A DNA stretch of 64,000 bases from Microbacterium lacticum (GTDB taxonomy: Bacteria > Actinomycetota > Actinomycetes > Actinomycetales > Microbacteriaceae): positions 744,001 to 808,000 of the forward strand of contig NZ_VFPS01000001.1 of assembly GCF_006716815.1 (NCBI RefSeq), written 5' to 3'. The first letter of the stretch is position 1. Each line of letters starts with the position of its first letter. The notes beneath the pieces were generated by a model, which searched no databases, was not told the origin of the DNA, and saw nothing but the letters and a program-made list of their open reading frames with translations. This document shows positions 8,675-15,968 of this stretch, piece by piece. The position numbers and the translations under genes are program-made.

Positions 8675-8680
8675 GCTAAG
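8675..8680. repeat. Target-site duplication GCTAAG, right copy
   Basis: Second copy of the GCTAAG found at 4131-4136; it marks where monooxygenase coding sequence resumes after the IS481 element. Confidence 0.88.
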
Positions 8681-8943
8681 TGGCCGATTCTTGGATGCCA
8701 AACGTCTGCGCCATGTCAACATCGACACGGGCAACTACTCAATCCGAGGGCCCCTGGTGACCCCTCGCCCCCCGCAAGGTTACCCGGTCCGCTTCGGAAA
8801 CGAACTGCTCTCGGAAGTTCGGATTGCACGCGCCGATGACGTAGATCCCGAAACTCCATGCCAGCAACTTCCCGCCCCGAAGCAAGAAAGGAATCAGCCG
8901 ACTCTGGTCCTCCTAAAAGGGAGAGACATCTGGGCAGAATGGG
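8681..8943 (+). pseudogene. LLM-class flavin monooxygenase, internal part
   Basis: Continuation of the gene begun at 3709. Spliced to 4136, the frame gives GRFLDAKRLRHVNIDTGNY, then SIRGPLVTPRPPQGYPV, which matches the conserved F.V.GPL..PR.PQG.P region of the family. It then becomes less recognisable and is cut at 8943 by an IS3-family element. Joining across that IS does not continue the protein, so the true 3' end has been lost, probably in an IS-associated deletion. Confidence 0.75.
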
Positions 8944-9010
8944 GGGGCTTGACCCCTGATCTTGGACACGCTGATTCCAGCACGATGCTGGGGAAGCGAG
9001 AATCTGAGGG

Positions 9011-9340
9011 ATGGCAAGGAAGAACTACACGGACGAGTTCCGGCAGCGTGCGGTGGATTTGTACGAGTCCACGCCGGGCGCGACGCTGAAAGCGATCGCG
9101 GCCGATTTGGGGATCTCCCGTGGTGCGTTGAAGGAATGGGTCGACAAGCTCGGATCCGGGACCGCTGCGGCCGGTTCGGTGTCGCCGCCGGTGTCGGTGC
9201 GGTCGGAGTCGCAGGCGGCGAGGATCATCCGGTTGGAAGCCGAGTTAGCGGTCTCGAGAGCGGAGCAGGTCAAGCTCGAGACGGAGCGGGACATCCTCCG
9301 TCAGGCGGCGAAGTATTTCGCTGCGGAGACGAACTGGTGA
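9011..9340 (+). CDS. IS3-family transposase OrfA
   Basis: A 109-residue DNA-binding protein: KNYTDEFRQRAVDLYES followed by a helix-turn-helix (TLKAIAADLGISRGALKEWVDK, near residues 24-45) and a C-terminal leucine-zipper-like coiled coil (IIRLEAELAVSRAEQVKLETERDIL). The ATG follows a GAGGGATGG context. The stop overlaps the GTG of orfB by four bases; in many IS3 elements OrfA and OrfAB fusion proteins are both made. Confidence 0.92.
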   Translation: MARKNYTDEFRQRAVDLYESTPGATLKAIAADLGISRGALKEWVDKLGSGTAAAGSVSPPVSVRSESQAARIIRLEAELAVSRAEQVKLETERDILRQAAKYFAAETNW

Positions 9341-10257
9341 ACCGCTTCCAGTTCGTCGAGGACCACAAGGACGCCTACGGCGTGAAGCGGTTGTGTGAGG
9401 TCATCGAGATCGCCCGGTCCTCGTTCTACGCGTGGCTGGCCGCAGCCCCGGGACGGGCCGCGCGAGCCGCGGACGACGCCCGGTTGGCGGCACGGATCCG
9501 GGTGCTGCAGGACCCCGCGCAGGGTGGTGACCGCGCCTACGGGGCACCGAGGATCACTGCCGACCTCAACGACGGCGTCCCCGCCGCCGGGCGGGTGAAT
9601 CATAAGCGGGTCGCTCGGGTGATGCGGGAACACGCGCTCGCGGGGATCCGACTGCGCCGCCGGGTGAAGACCACGATCCCGGACCAGTCCGGACGGAAGT
9701 TCCCCGACCTGATCGGGCGGGACTTCAGCACCGGGGAGCCGAACCGCAGGTATGTCGGCGATATCACCTACCTCCCCATCGCGGACGGCAGCAACCTGTA
9801 TCTGGCGACCTGCATCGACCTCGGGTCGCGCAAGCTCGCCGGCTGGCAGGTCGCCGACCACATGCGCACCGAACTCGTCGAAGGCGCTCTCCGCGGCGCG
9901 CACCGCGACCGCGGATCGCTGGCCGGCGCAGTGTTCCACAGCGACCACGGCTCGGTCTACGCGTCGAAAGCCTACGCAGCACTCTGCGAGCAGCTCAAGG
10001 TGACCCAGTCCATGGGCGCGGTGGGCACGAGCGCCGACAACTCGCTGGCCGAGAGCTTCAACGCCGCGCTCAAACGCGAGCTCCTCCAAGGCGCGTCGGC
10101 GTTCCCCGATCAAGCCACCGCCTACCGGGCCGTGTTCCGGTGGACGAACCGATACAACACGCGCCGACGCCACTCCGCGATCGGCCAGATCACCCCGAAC
10201 AGCTACGAGAACACCTACGCGGCCGCGAGATCAGCTACCCTCACGGAAGCGGCATAA
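9337..10257 (+). CDS. IS3-family transposase OrfB (DDE integrase core)
   Basis: A 306-residue catalytic subunit. An HTH_21-like region (YGVKRLCEVIEIARSSFYAWL) precedes an rve integrase core with all three catalytic residues: Asp in YVGDITYLP, Asp in FHSDHGSVYAS, and Glu in DNSLAESFNAALKRE. The C-terminus YNTRRRHSAIGQITPNSYE is characteristic. The GTG start overlaps the orfA stop. No frameshift or truncation is visible. Confidence 0.93.
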   Translation: MNRFQFVEDHKDAYGVKRLCEVIEIARSSFYAWLAAAPGRAARAADDARLAARIRVLQDPAQGGDRAYGAPRITADLNDGVPAAGRVNHKRVARVMREHALAGIRLRRRVKTTIPDQSGRKFPDLIGRDFSTGEPNRRYVGDITYLPIADGSNLYLATCIDLGSRKLAGWQVADHMRTELVEGALRGAHRDRGSLAGAVFHSDHGSVYASKAYAALCEQLKVTQSMGAVGTSADNSLAESFNAALKRELLQGASAFPDQATAYRAVFRWTNRYNTRRRHSAIGQITPNSYENTYAAARSATLTEAA

Positions 10258-10335
10258 CCGAAATGACACCGTGTCCAAGATCAGGGGTCAAGCCCCGGGC
10301 GCCACCGGAGCGCGGGGAGACAGCACCCTTCCTAG

Positions 10336-11124
10336 GTCAACGCGGCACTGTTCGAGGACGCCGCCGCACGATTCGCCGCACAGAAACAAGCGCATCACGT
10401 CGAAGCCGAGGAACACGCCGAGCATGTGGCCCAGGCGAAGGAGCTTGCAGAGCACACCCGTCAGACGGTCGCCGCTGAGGTGGAGAGGCAGGCGCGGGCG
10501 GACGGGCAAGAACTCGTGCACGCTCGCGCGCATTTCCATGCCGCCCGAGAGGAGGCGAGGGCGGCGAGGTTCGGGCGCAAGCGCGCCGCCGCCCGGAACA
10601 TCATCGCCGCGGAAGAGTCGGTCGAGAAGATCGACCAGCGTGTCTCCCAGACCTGGGGCACCGCACCGTCTCTCTTGCGTCCCGTCGCCGAGTGGGCGCA
10701 GACGATCGCGACGGAGCACGCTGACGCCCACCCCGAGGTGCGGGCGGCTGAACAGGCCCTCAGCGAAGCGGAGACAACGAAGCAGCAGACGGCCGAGCGG
10801 CAGGCCGCCGAGCGGGATCGCCTCACCGTGCAGGTGTACGGAGCGGAGCAGGCACGGCAGATGCGGGGCACCTTCCGCATCCTCAACCCGAGAGCCGACG
10901 CCGAACACGCCAGGAAGCGGGCAGCCGAGGCGCGGCGGGTCATTGCGGAGCTGGACGCACGGCCCGTTGCGGAGGCCGCCGATTGGCTCACCCAGCGCCG
11001 AGAACAGCAACGGGTTGAGCGCGAAGCGCTGCAAGCCCGCCAGGAAGCTCTCGCCCGCCGCCACGCGGGGCCGACGGGGACCGGGCCGGATCAGCCGCGA
11101 GGACGGCCCGGACTTGGCTTGTGA
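10336..11124 (+). pseudogene. C-terminal remnant of a coiled-coil protein, possibly a mobilization relaxase
   Basis: The frame opens directly after a TAG at 10333-10335 and has no plausible native start (the first GTG is at 10426). The 262-codon product is highly charged and rich in Ala, Glu, Arg and Gln, with long helical stretches (LFEDAAARFAAQ, AEAAEEH-like repeats, RKRAAEARRVIAEL). This resembles the C-terminal arms of actinobacterial relaxases or plasmid mobilization proteins. The catalytic N-terminal domain is absent. Its place on an integrative island fits, but the family call is tentative. Confidence 0.35.
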
Positions 11125-11435
11125 GCAGTCTTGTCAGGCGGCGGTCGGAACCTGCGGTTGTGTACCGCGATCGTGGCAGGCATCACGATCAGCGGCAGAG
11201 CGAACACGATTGGCGCAACCCAATAGCCAAGCGTGGGAGCAAGAGCTGCCGCGCCGATGACGAGCACGCCTGCCCCGATGCTCCTCATGGCGATCGTGCC
11301 CGAGGGATTGACCTCAACGTTTCGGAAGTACGGGATACGCCTATCGAGGTTCGCGCGAACCATCCGCGCAAACGACACGATGAACAGCGCCATGCCGACA
11401 GCGACCGCGATCCACCCGAACAACTCCATGCTCAC
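11091..11435 (-). CDS. Small membrane protein, unknown function
   Basis: 114 residues with an N-terminal hydrophobic helix (WIAVAVGMALFIVSFA, residues 7-22) and two more near residues 50-85 (GAGVLVIGAAALAP, VAPIVFALPLIVMPAT), ending in a basic tail. The first codon is GTG at 11435; an ATG two codons later (11429) is equally possible and neither has an evident ribosome site. Its 3' end overlaps the coiled-coil remnant on the other strand. I do not recognise a family. Confidence 0.55.
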   Translation of the reverse strand: MSMELFGWIAVAVGMALFIVSFARMVRANLDRRIPYFRNVEVNPSGTIAMRSIGAGVLVIGAAALAPTLGYWVAPIVFALPLIVMPATIAVHNRRFRPPPDKTAHKPSPGRPRG

Positions 11436-11450
11436 AGCGTACCGAGCGGC

Positions 11451-11723
11451 CTATGCACTGGCGCTGTAGCGCTGACGTGCGGCCTCGCCACTGGTGCCGA
11501 TCGCCTCACCAACCTCGCGCCACGACAGCCGCTTCTCGCGCGCGGCGCGTACGGCGTCGGCGAGTTCGCGTTCGGCGGTGTCGCGTCGCCAGGCGGCGAG
11601 CCTGACCGCCATCACGGGCGGGATCGGGGCGTCTTGGTCGCCAGGCTGGGGGTCGTAGTTCTCGAACGCGTCCGCGAACTCGTCGGCGCGGGCCTTGATG
11701 TCTTCGATAGAGCGTGGAGCCAT
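11451..11723 (-). CDS. Putative antitoxin with C-terminal helix-turn-helix
   Basis: About 90 residues from the ATG at 11723, which has an AGGTGA ribosome site 6 bases upstream; an upstream in-frame ATG would overlap the preceding gene heavily. The acidic N-terminus (IEDIKARADEFADAFENYDP) is followed by a C-terminal helix-turn-helix (LSWREVGEAIGTSGEAARQRYSA). The gene follows the small gene at 11729-11962 by 5 bases. The pairing, size and DNA-binding domain fit an antitoxin that represses its own promoter; assignment by context only. Confidence 0.5.
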   Translation of the reverse strand: MAPRSIEDIKARADEFADAFENYDPQPGDQDAPIPPVMAVRLAAWRRDTAERELADAVRAAREKRLSWREVGEAIGTSGEAARQRYSASA

Positions 11724-11728
11724 GATGT

Positions 11729-11962
11729 TCACCTCAGATACTTGGGTCGGGTCGGACGCATCGCGTGCGCGATAGCGAGGATGCCGTGCCATTCGATGAC
11801 GCCGACTTCGACCAGGGTGCCGGTCTCGTCGGGGCCGATGAACATGGTCATCGCATCGTCTTGCACGAAGTGCCGGACAGGGAAACGGAGCGCATGGAGC
11901 ATCGCCGCATCCGAGACGCCGTGCCGGTGGGCACTGTCCAGGATGATCGGTTCCGGCTCCAT
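11729..11962 (-). CDS. Putative small toxin of a toxin-antitoxin pair
   Basis: 77 residues: HRHGVSDAAMLHALRFP, then DDAMTMFIGPDETGTLVEVGVIEW and a basic end HAMRPTRPKYLR. The pattern HGVS...DD...IGxDxxGxLxEVG...HAMxxRxKYL is reminiscent of BrnT-like or DUF4258-like RNase folds, but similarity is weak by eye. It is the first gene of the pair and starts 4 bases from tandem palindromes, as expected for an autoregulated toxin-antitoxin promoter. Confidence 0.5.
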   Translation of the reverse strand: MEPEPIILDSAHRHGVSDAAMLHALRFPVRHFVQDDAMTMFIGPDETGTLVEVGVIEWHGILAIAHAMRPTRPKYLR

Positions 11963-11966
11963 GTCA

Positions 11967-11994
11967 CAAGTTTACTTGCCGCAAGGTAACTTGC
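11967..11994. promoter_or_regulatory. Tandem palindromes upstream of the putative toxin gene
   Basis: Two adjacent inverted repeats: CAAGTTTACTTG (11967-11978) and GCAAGGTAACTTGC (11981-11994), both built on CAAG/CTTG half-sites. They end 4 bases before the start codon of the 11729-11962 gene, so a bound protein would block that promoter. The likely ligand is the antitoxin with its helix-turn-helix. Confidence 0.55.
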
Positions 11995-12057
11995 CAAGCC
12001 TCACGCGCCGTATGACTTCCTCGTCGGTGCAACTGCTCGTCAAGTTCCGTGATTACG

Positions 12058-12070
12058 TTCTACCGTAGAA
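12058..12070. promoter_or_regulatory. Palindromic operator overlapping the promoter of the winged-helix gene
   Basis: TTCTAC-C-GTAGAA is a perfect 13-base palindrome. It overlaps a possible -10 element (TAGAAT, 12066-12071), seven bases before the ATG at 12078. This is consistent with autorepression by the encoded winged-helix protein and a near-leaderless transcript. Confidence 0.5.
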
Positions 12071-12077
12071 TCTGTGC

Positions 12078-12605
12078 ATGAGTGCAGGTGATGTTGAGGC
12101 GCGGTTGAGCGTGTTGGAACAAGCCGTGGTGGAACTGCAAGGGCGTTCCGCTACTACTGTCGTCCCATCCGGCGCGGAAGCAGCGGCCTCGATGGCTGAG
12201 GCGTTGTGGGCGTTGGAGGGGTTGAAGAGTCGTGCTCCCGAGGGCGGCGCGGTGCTGTACACGGGTGCTGTCGATCTGCCGACAGGCGGTGCCGTGCAGT
12301 GGCAGTATGGGCTGGCCGCGTCCGAGGTTCTGGCGCAGGACTGGACCGAGCACGCGGGCACGCTGGATGCGTTGGGGCATCCGGTTCGTCTGGCGATTCT
12401 GCATGCGGTGCTGCACGGGACGGTCACCGCGTCTGGTCTGGTCGAGGCGTTGGAGAGCGGGACGAGTGGTCAGGTCTACCACCACCTGAAAGAGCTGACC
12501 ACGACGGGATGGCTCGTCTCTCCCGGCCGAGGCCTATACGAGGTTCCGGCAGCTCGGGTGGTGCCGTTGCTCGCGGTCCTGGTGTCCGTGGGGACGCCAC
12601 GATGA
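12078..12605 (+). CDS. Winged-helix (ArsR-like) transcriptional regulator
   Basis: 175 residues. The N-terminus is a short coiled coil (VEARLSVLEQAVVELQ) and the C-terminal half, about residues 95-160, is a winged helix: LGHPVRLAILHAVLHG, then the recognition region SGQVYHHLKELTTTGWL and a wing ending RGLYEVPAARV. This is the HTH_20/ArsR pattern. No metal-binding cysteine motif is seen, so the signal is unknown. The stop overlaps the secA2 start by four bases (ATGA), and a palindrome covers its own promoter, so it probably controls secA2. Confidence 0.78.
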   Translation: MSAGDVEARLSVLEQAVVELQGRSATTVVPSGAEAAASMAEALWALEGLKSRAPEGGAVLYTGAVDLPTGGAVQWQYGLAASEVLAQDWTEHAGTLDALGHPVRLAILHAVLHGTVTASGLVEALESGTSGQVYHHLKELTTTGWLVSPGRGLYEVPAARVVPLLAVLVSVGTPR

Positions 12606-14938
12606 GGCCGTCTGTTCCTGGCTGGGCCGCGCATCTTCTCGGGTTGCCGGGCGCGGTGTCCTTCCGCCGTTACCTGCCGATCGTCCGCGATGCGAACGCG
12701 CTCGAAGACCGGATGCGAGCACTGGACGACGACGGGCTGCGTTCCGAAGCAGCAGCACTGTATCTGCGCACCGGGGAGAAGCGGCTGCACCGGGAGGCAA
12801 CGGCACGCTACCTCGCGGTTGCGCGGGAGGCAGCGGATCGCACGGTGGGGTTGCGGGCATTCGATGAGCAGCTGTTGGGGTGCTGTGCGCTGTTGTCGGG
12901 TCACGCGGTGGAGATGGATACCGGGGAGGGCAAGACGCTCGTCGGCGCTCTCGCCGCCGCGGGGTTCGCGGTCGCGGGGCGGCGGGTGCATGTGATCTCG
13001 GTGAACGACTATCTCGCCGAGCGTGATGCGGCTTGGATGGCGCCGTTCTTCGATCTGCTGGACGTGAGCGTGGGCTGGATCGGCCAGCACACCTCGCATG
13101 AGGATCGCCGCACCGCCTACGAGTGCGATGTCGTGTACGCGCCGGTGAGCGAGATCGGGTTCGATGTGCTCCGAGACCGTTTCACAGTCACCGAGCAGGA
13201 GAGGGTGGCACCGGTGTTCGATGTTGCGGTCGTCGACGAGGTGGATGCGGTGATGATCGACGAGGCGATGGTCCCACTCGTGCTCGCAGGCTCGTCGGAT
13301 CACGAGGCGGACGAGTTCGACCAGGCCACTGCTCTGGTGGAAGCTCTCATCCCGAATGAGGACTTCACCGTTGACGGAGACCTGGCCACCGCAAGCCTGA
13401 CCGATGACGGGCTCGATCGTTTGGAGGCGAAGCTCGGCCGGATCAACCTCTACGACACCGAGCACCTGGCGATGTTCACTCGCATCAACCTCGCCCTGCA
13501 CGCCCGGACACTGGTGCAGCGTGACGTGGACTATCTGGTGACCGACGGAAAGATCACGCTGATCAACACCACCCGCGGTCGGGTCGCGCACCTGCAACGC
13601 TGGCCCGACGGCCTCCATGCCGCACTCGAAGCGAAGGAGCATCTGCCCGTGTCAGCGCCCGGCGTGATCCTCGACCAGATCACCGTCCAAGACCTTCTGC
13701 TCCAGTACGAGACCAGGGCGGGGATGAGCGGCACCGTCACCGCAGTCGCAGAAGAACTCATCGAGTTCTACAAGCTCCCCGCAGGCCGCGTCGAGCGGCA
13801 CGAACCGAACCAGCGGGTCGATGTCGCCGACAGCATCGTTCTGACCGAAGAAGCTAAGCTCACGGCCATCATCACCGAAGTGGCGACACGACACCGGGCC
13901 GGGCAGCCGGTGCTCGTGGGGACGCAGAGCGTTGCCGAGTCCGAAGCCCTCGCCGCTCGCCTCGATGCCGCCGGCGTGCCGGTTCGGGTACTGAATGCGA
14001 AGAACGATGCGCAAGAGGCGGAGATCGTGGCTCGTGCGGGCGAGTACGGGGCGGTGACGATCTCGACGCAGATGTCCGGTCGAGGAACCGACATCCGTCT
14101 CGGCGGAGTGAGCGAACTCGACCACGACCGGGTCCTGGCAGCAGGTGGCCTCGCCGTGATCGCGACAAGCCGATACCTGTCCCGGCGCCTCGACGCCCAA
14201 CTGCGCGGACGCGCGGGTCGGCAAGGTGATCCTGGCATCAGCCGCACGTTCCTCAGCTTCGAGGACGACGTGATCCAGTTGCACGCCACCGACCGAATGC
14301 TCACCCGCATCGACCGGGAGCAAGATGCCTTGCCCGGAGTCACACGTCAGACGATCGCCGATCAGTGTCAGGCGATCGCGGAGAGCCTGCGCACAGACCG
14401 CCATCGCGCAACCTGGGTCTACAACCGCGCCATAGCCGCACAAAGAGCATCCGTCCTCGCCCATCGTGGAGAGATCATCCACGGCTCGGCGTCGGACGAG
14501 CGAGTGAAAGACCTCATCCCCAAGCACTGGCGTCGACTCGTGGACGCTCGGGACCTGGCGCGCGTGTCAGAGACCACCCGAGCTGTCGCCCTGTTCTTCC
14601 TGGATGAGCAGTGGGTCTCGCACCTGACCGTCCTGCAGGAGATCAGAGACGGCATCCATCTCCGAGCCCTCGGCGGTGAGAAACCCGCCGACGAGTTCCA
14701 CCGACTCGCCCTGCGCGAGTTCCACGGCTTCTTCGACCGCACCTATCAGGCCGCCGCAGACTTCATCGCCGGTCTCAGCGCCGACGATATCGGCCGTGAC
14801 CTCACAGAGCTGGGGCTCAGGCGGCCCTCCGCGACCTGGACCTACATGGTCACCGACGACCCCTACGGAAACCCCGGAGACCGGTTCATCCGCGGAGTCG
14901 GAAAGTTCGTCCGCTCAAAGATCCTCAACCTCGAATAG
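12602..14938 (+). CDS. secA2: Accessory Sec translocase ATPase SecA2
   Basis: 778 residues, shorter than housekeeping SecA. DEAD motor motifs are intact: MDTGEGKT (Walker A, residues 105-112), VHVISVNDYLAERDA, VVDEVDAVMIDEA (Walker B), GMSGTV, STQMSGRGTDIRLGG, and SRRLDAQLRGRAGRQGDPG. The preprotein cross-linking and helical scaffold regions follow, but the C-terminal zinc-binding Cys cluster of SecA1 is absent, as in SecA2 proteins. SecA2 drives export of a subset of proteins through SecYEG. It is co-translated with a winged-helix regulator and carried on a mobile island; no SecY2 or obvious substrate gene is adjacent. Confidence 0.9.
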   Translation: MRPSVPGWAAHLLGLPGAVSFRRYLPIVRDANALEDRMRALDDDGLRSEAAALYLRTGEKRLHREATARYLAVAREAADRTVGLRAFDEQLLGCCALLSGHAVEMDTGEGKTLVGALAAAGFAVAGRRVHVISVNDYLAERDAAWMAPFFDLLDVSVGWIGQHTSHEDRRTAYECDVVYAPVSEIGFDVLRDRFTVTEQERVAPVFDVAVVDEVDAVMIDEAMVPLVLAGSSDHEADEFDQATALVEALIPNEDFTVDGDLATASLTDDGLDRLEAKLGRINLYDTEHLAMFTRINLALHARTLVQRDVDYLVTDGKITLINTTRGRVAHLQRWPDGLHAALEAKEHLPVSAPGVILDQITVQDLLLQYETRAGMSGTVTAVAEELIEFYKLPAGRVERHEPNQRVDVADSIVLTEEAKLTAIITEVATRHRAGQPVLVGTQSVAESEALAARLDAAGVPVRVLNAKNDAQEAEIVARAGEYGAVTISTQMSGRGTDIRLGGVSELDHDRVLAAGGLAVIATSRYLSRRLDAQLRGRAGRQGDPGISRTFLSFEDDVIQLHATDRMLTRIDREQDALPGVTRQTIADQCQAIAESLRTDRHRATWVYNRAIAAQRASVLAHRGEIIHGSASDERVKDLIPKHWRRLVDARDLARVSETTRAVALFFLDEQWVSHLTVLQEIRDGIHLRALGGEKPADEFHRLALREFHGFFDRTYQAAADFIAGLSADDIGRDLTELGLRRPSATWTYMVTDDPYGNPGDRFIRGVGKFVRSKILNLE

Positions 14939-14991
14939 CGCTAACGACCGACGAGGGCGGGGGTGCCGATTCGGCACCACCAGTGGGAGGG

Positions 14992-15216
14992 TCAGGAATC
15001 GCCGGTATCGGTCACGGCGTCCGCGAAGAGGGCAAGGAACTTCTCGCGCGGGATCACGATGCGCCGCCCGAGCTTCACATGTGGGATGGTGCCCTCGTTG
15101 ATGCTCGTGGTGATCGTGCGCGGATCGACGCCGAGGGCTTCGGCGGCTTCTTTGCGGGTGATGACGAGGCTGCGCCGCCCCCGGAGGTCGTCCATGTCGA
15201 GGGTGCTCTGTCGCAT
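14992..15216 (-). CDS. Excisionase-like helix-turn-helix protein
   Basis: 74 residues with a MerR-like/HTH_17 domain: VITRKEAAEALGVDPRTITTSINEGTIPHVKLGRRIVIPREKF, the typical excisionase form in which a helix-turn-helix is followed by a basic beta hairpin. It is divergent from the XRE-integrase operon (98-bp shared region). In this setting it is the likely recombination directionality factor for island excision; a plain transcription factor is the alternative. Confidence 0.78.
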   Translation of the reverse strand: MRQSTLDMDDLRGRRSLVITRKEAAEALGVDPRTITTSINEGTIPHVKLGRRIVIPREKFLALFADAVTDTGDS

Positions 15217-15301
15217 GTCGCGCCATCCGTTCGTGTCAGCGCCGAGAACTGTGGTTCATCCCACCGTAGAGAATCGCACTTGCGCTGTCAAGCATTGCGT
15301 T

Positions 15302-15313
15302 GTAGTTTTCTAC
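15302..15313. promoter_or_regulatory. Palindrome at the XRE-integrase promoter
   Basis: GTAG-TTTT-CTAC ends one base before the ATG at 15315. The half-site resembles that of the palindrome at 12058-12070 (TTCTAC/GTAGAA), and a further CCGTAGAGAATC lies at 15263-15274 in the same intergenic region. It is a candidate binding site for the XRE protein or the island winged-helix regulator. Confidence 0.4.
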
Positions 15314-15314
15314 T

Positions 15315-15968
15315 ATGGAAACAGAGAGGGTGCGGGGCAACCCCGCAGGCATCACGAACACGCACGTCGCGCAGAACATCCGAGCCGCCCGGCAAGCGAT
15401 CGGCATGGACTTGCGCACCATGTCCGACGGGCTGAAAGCCGCAGGGCGAAAGCTCTCCACCTCGGGCATCAGCAAGCTGGAGGCCGGGGATCGCCGCGTG
15501 GACGTGGACGACCTGACCGTGATCGCCTACCTGCTGCGCACCACCCCCGCCGCCCTCCTGACCCCACCGGACGAGCAGACGACCCTCACTGGGGTGCCGG
15601 AAGGGTATGAGCCGGAAGAGATCGACAGGTGGATGCGCGGGGAACTCGTGCTCACCGATGAGGGGCTGTTCAACTACTGGCAGCAGGAATGGGTCATCTG
15701 CACCGACCGCATCCACCACCTCGAAACCACCCTCGCGAGCATGACCGCCCCCAGCAGAGACGACCCAGAGAAAACTCAGGCACACCCCAAGACCATCGCC
15801 GCCTACCAAGAGCGGCTGGACACGGCCAGAGCACGAGCGCGCGTGATCCGGGAACGCGGCGTGCAGCTCGATCCCGAGGGGAGAGTGTTCAACGCCGCCG
15901 ACTACATCGACAACTACGCCCAGACCCACCAGCCCGGCACGACGACGGCAAGGAGCACACGGTCATGA
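15315..15968 (+). CDS. XRE-family transcriptional regulator
   Basis: 217 residues with an N-terminal lambda-repressor-like domain (residues 18-75): NTHVAQNIRAARQAIGMDLRT, ISKLEAGDRRVDVDDLTVIA. The C-terminal part (about 100-217) is helical and charged, of unknown role. The gene starts just after a palindrome, and its stop overlaps the integrase start (ATGA), so it is probably the repressor or switch that controls the integrase. It is divergent from the Xis-like gene. Confidence 0.82.
   Translation: METERVRGNPAGITNTHVAQNIRAARQAIGMDLRTMSDGLKAAGRKLSTSGISKLEAGDRRVDVDDLTVIAYLLRTTPAALLTPPDEQTTLTGVPEGYEPEEIDRWMRGELVLTDEGLFNYWQQEWVICTDRIHHLETTLASMTAPSRDDPEKTQAHPKTIAAYQERLDTARARARVIRERGVQLDPEGRVFNAADYIDNYAQTHQPGTTTARSTRS

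Larger units (their letters stand above)
8944..10296 (+). mobile_element. IS3-family insertion sequence
   Basis: A 1,353-bp element. Its terminal repeats (8944-8969 and the complement of 10271-10296) are identical over 26 bases, starting GGGGCTTGACC. A GGG triplet flanks each side (8941-8943, 10297-10299), consistent with the 3-base duplication usual for IS3. It encodes overlapping orfA and orfB with an intact DDE triad and looks potentially active. Confidence 0.88.

Noticed and set aside
8944..10296. The IS3 element as the sole cause of the missing monooxygenase 3' end
   Set aside because: Removing it and one GGG copy does not give a continuing monooxygenase frame, so an additional deletion is needed.
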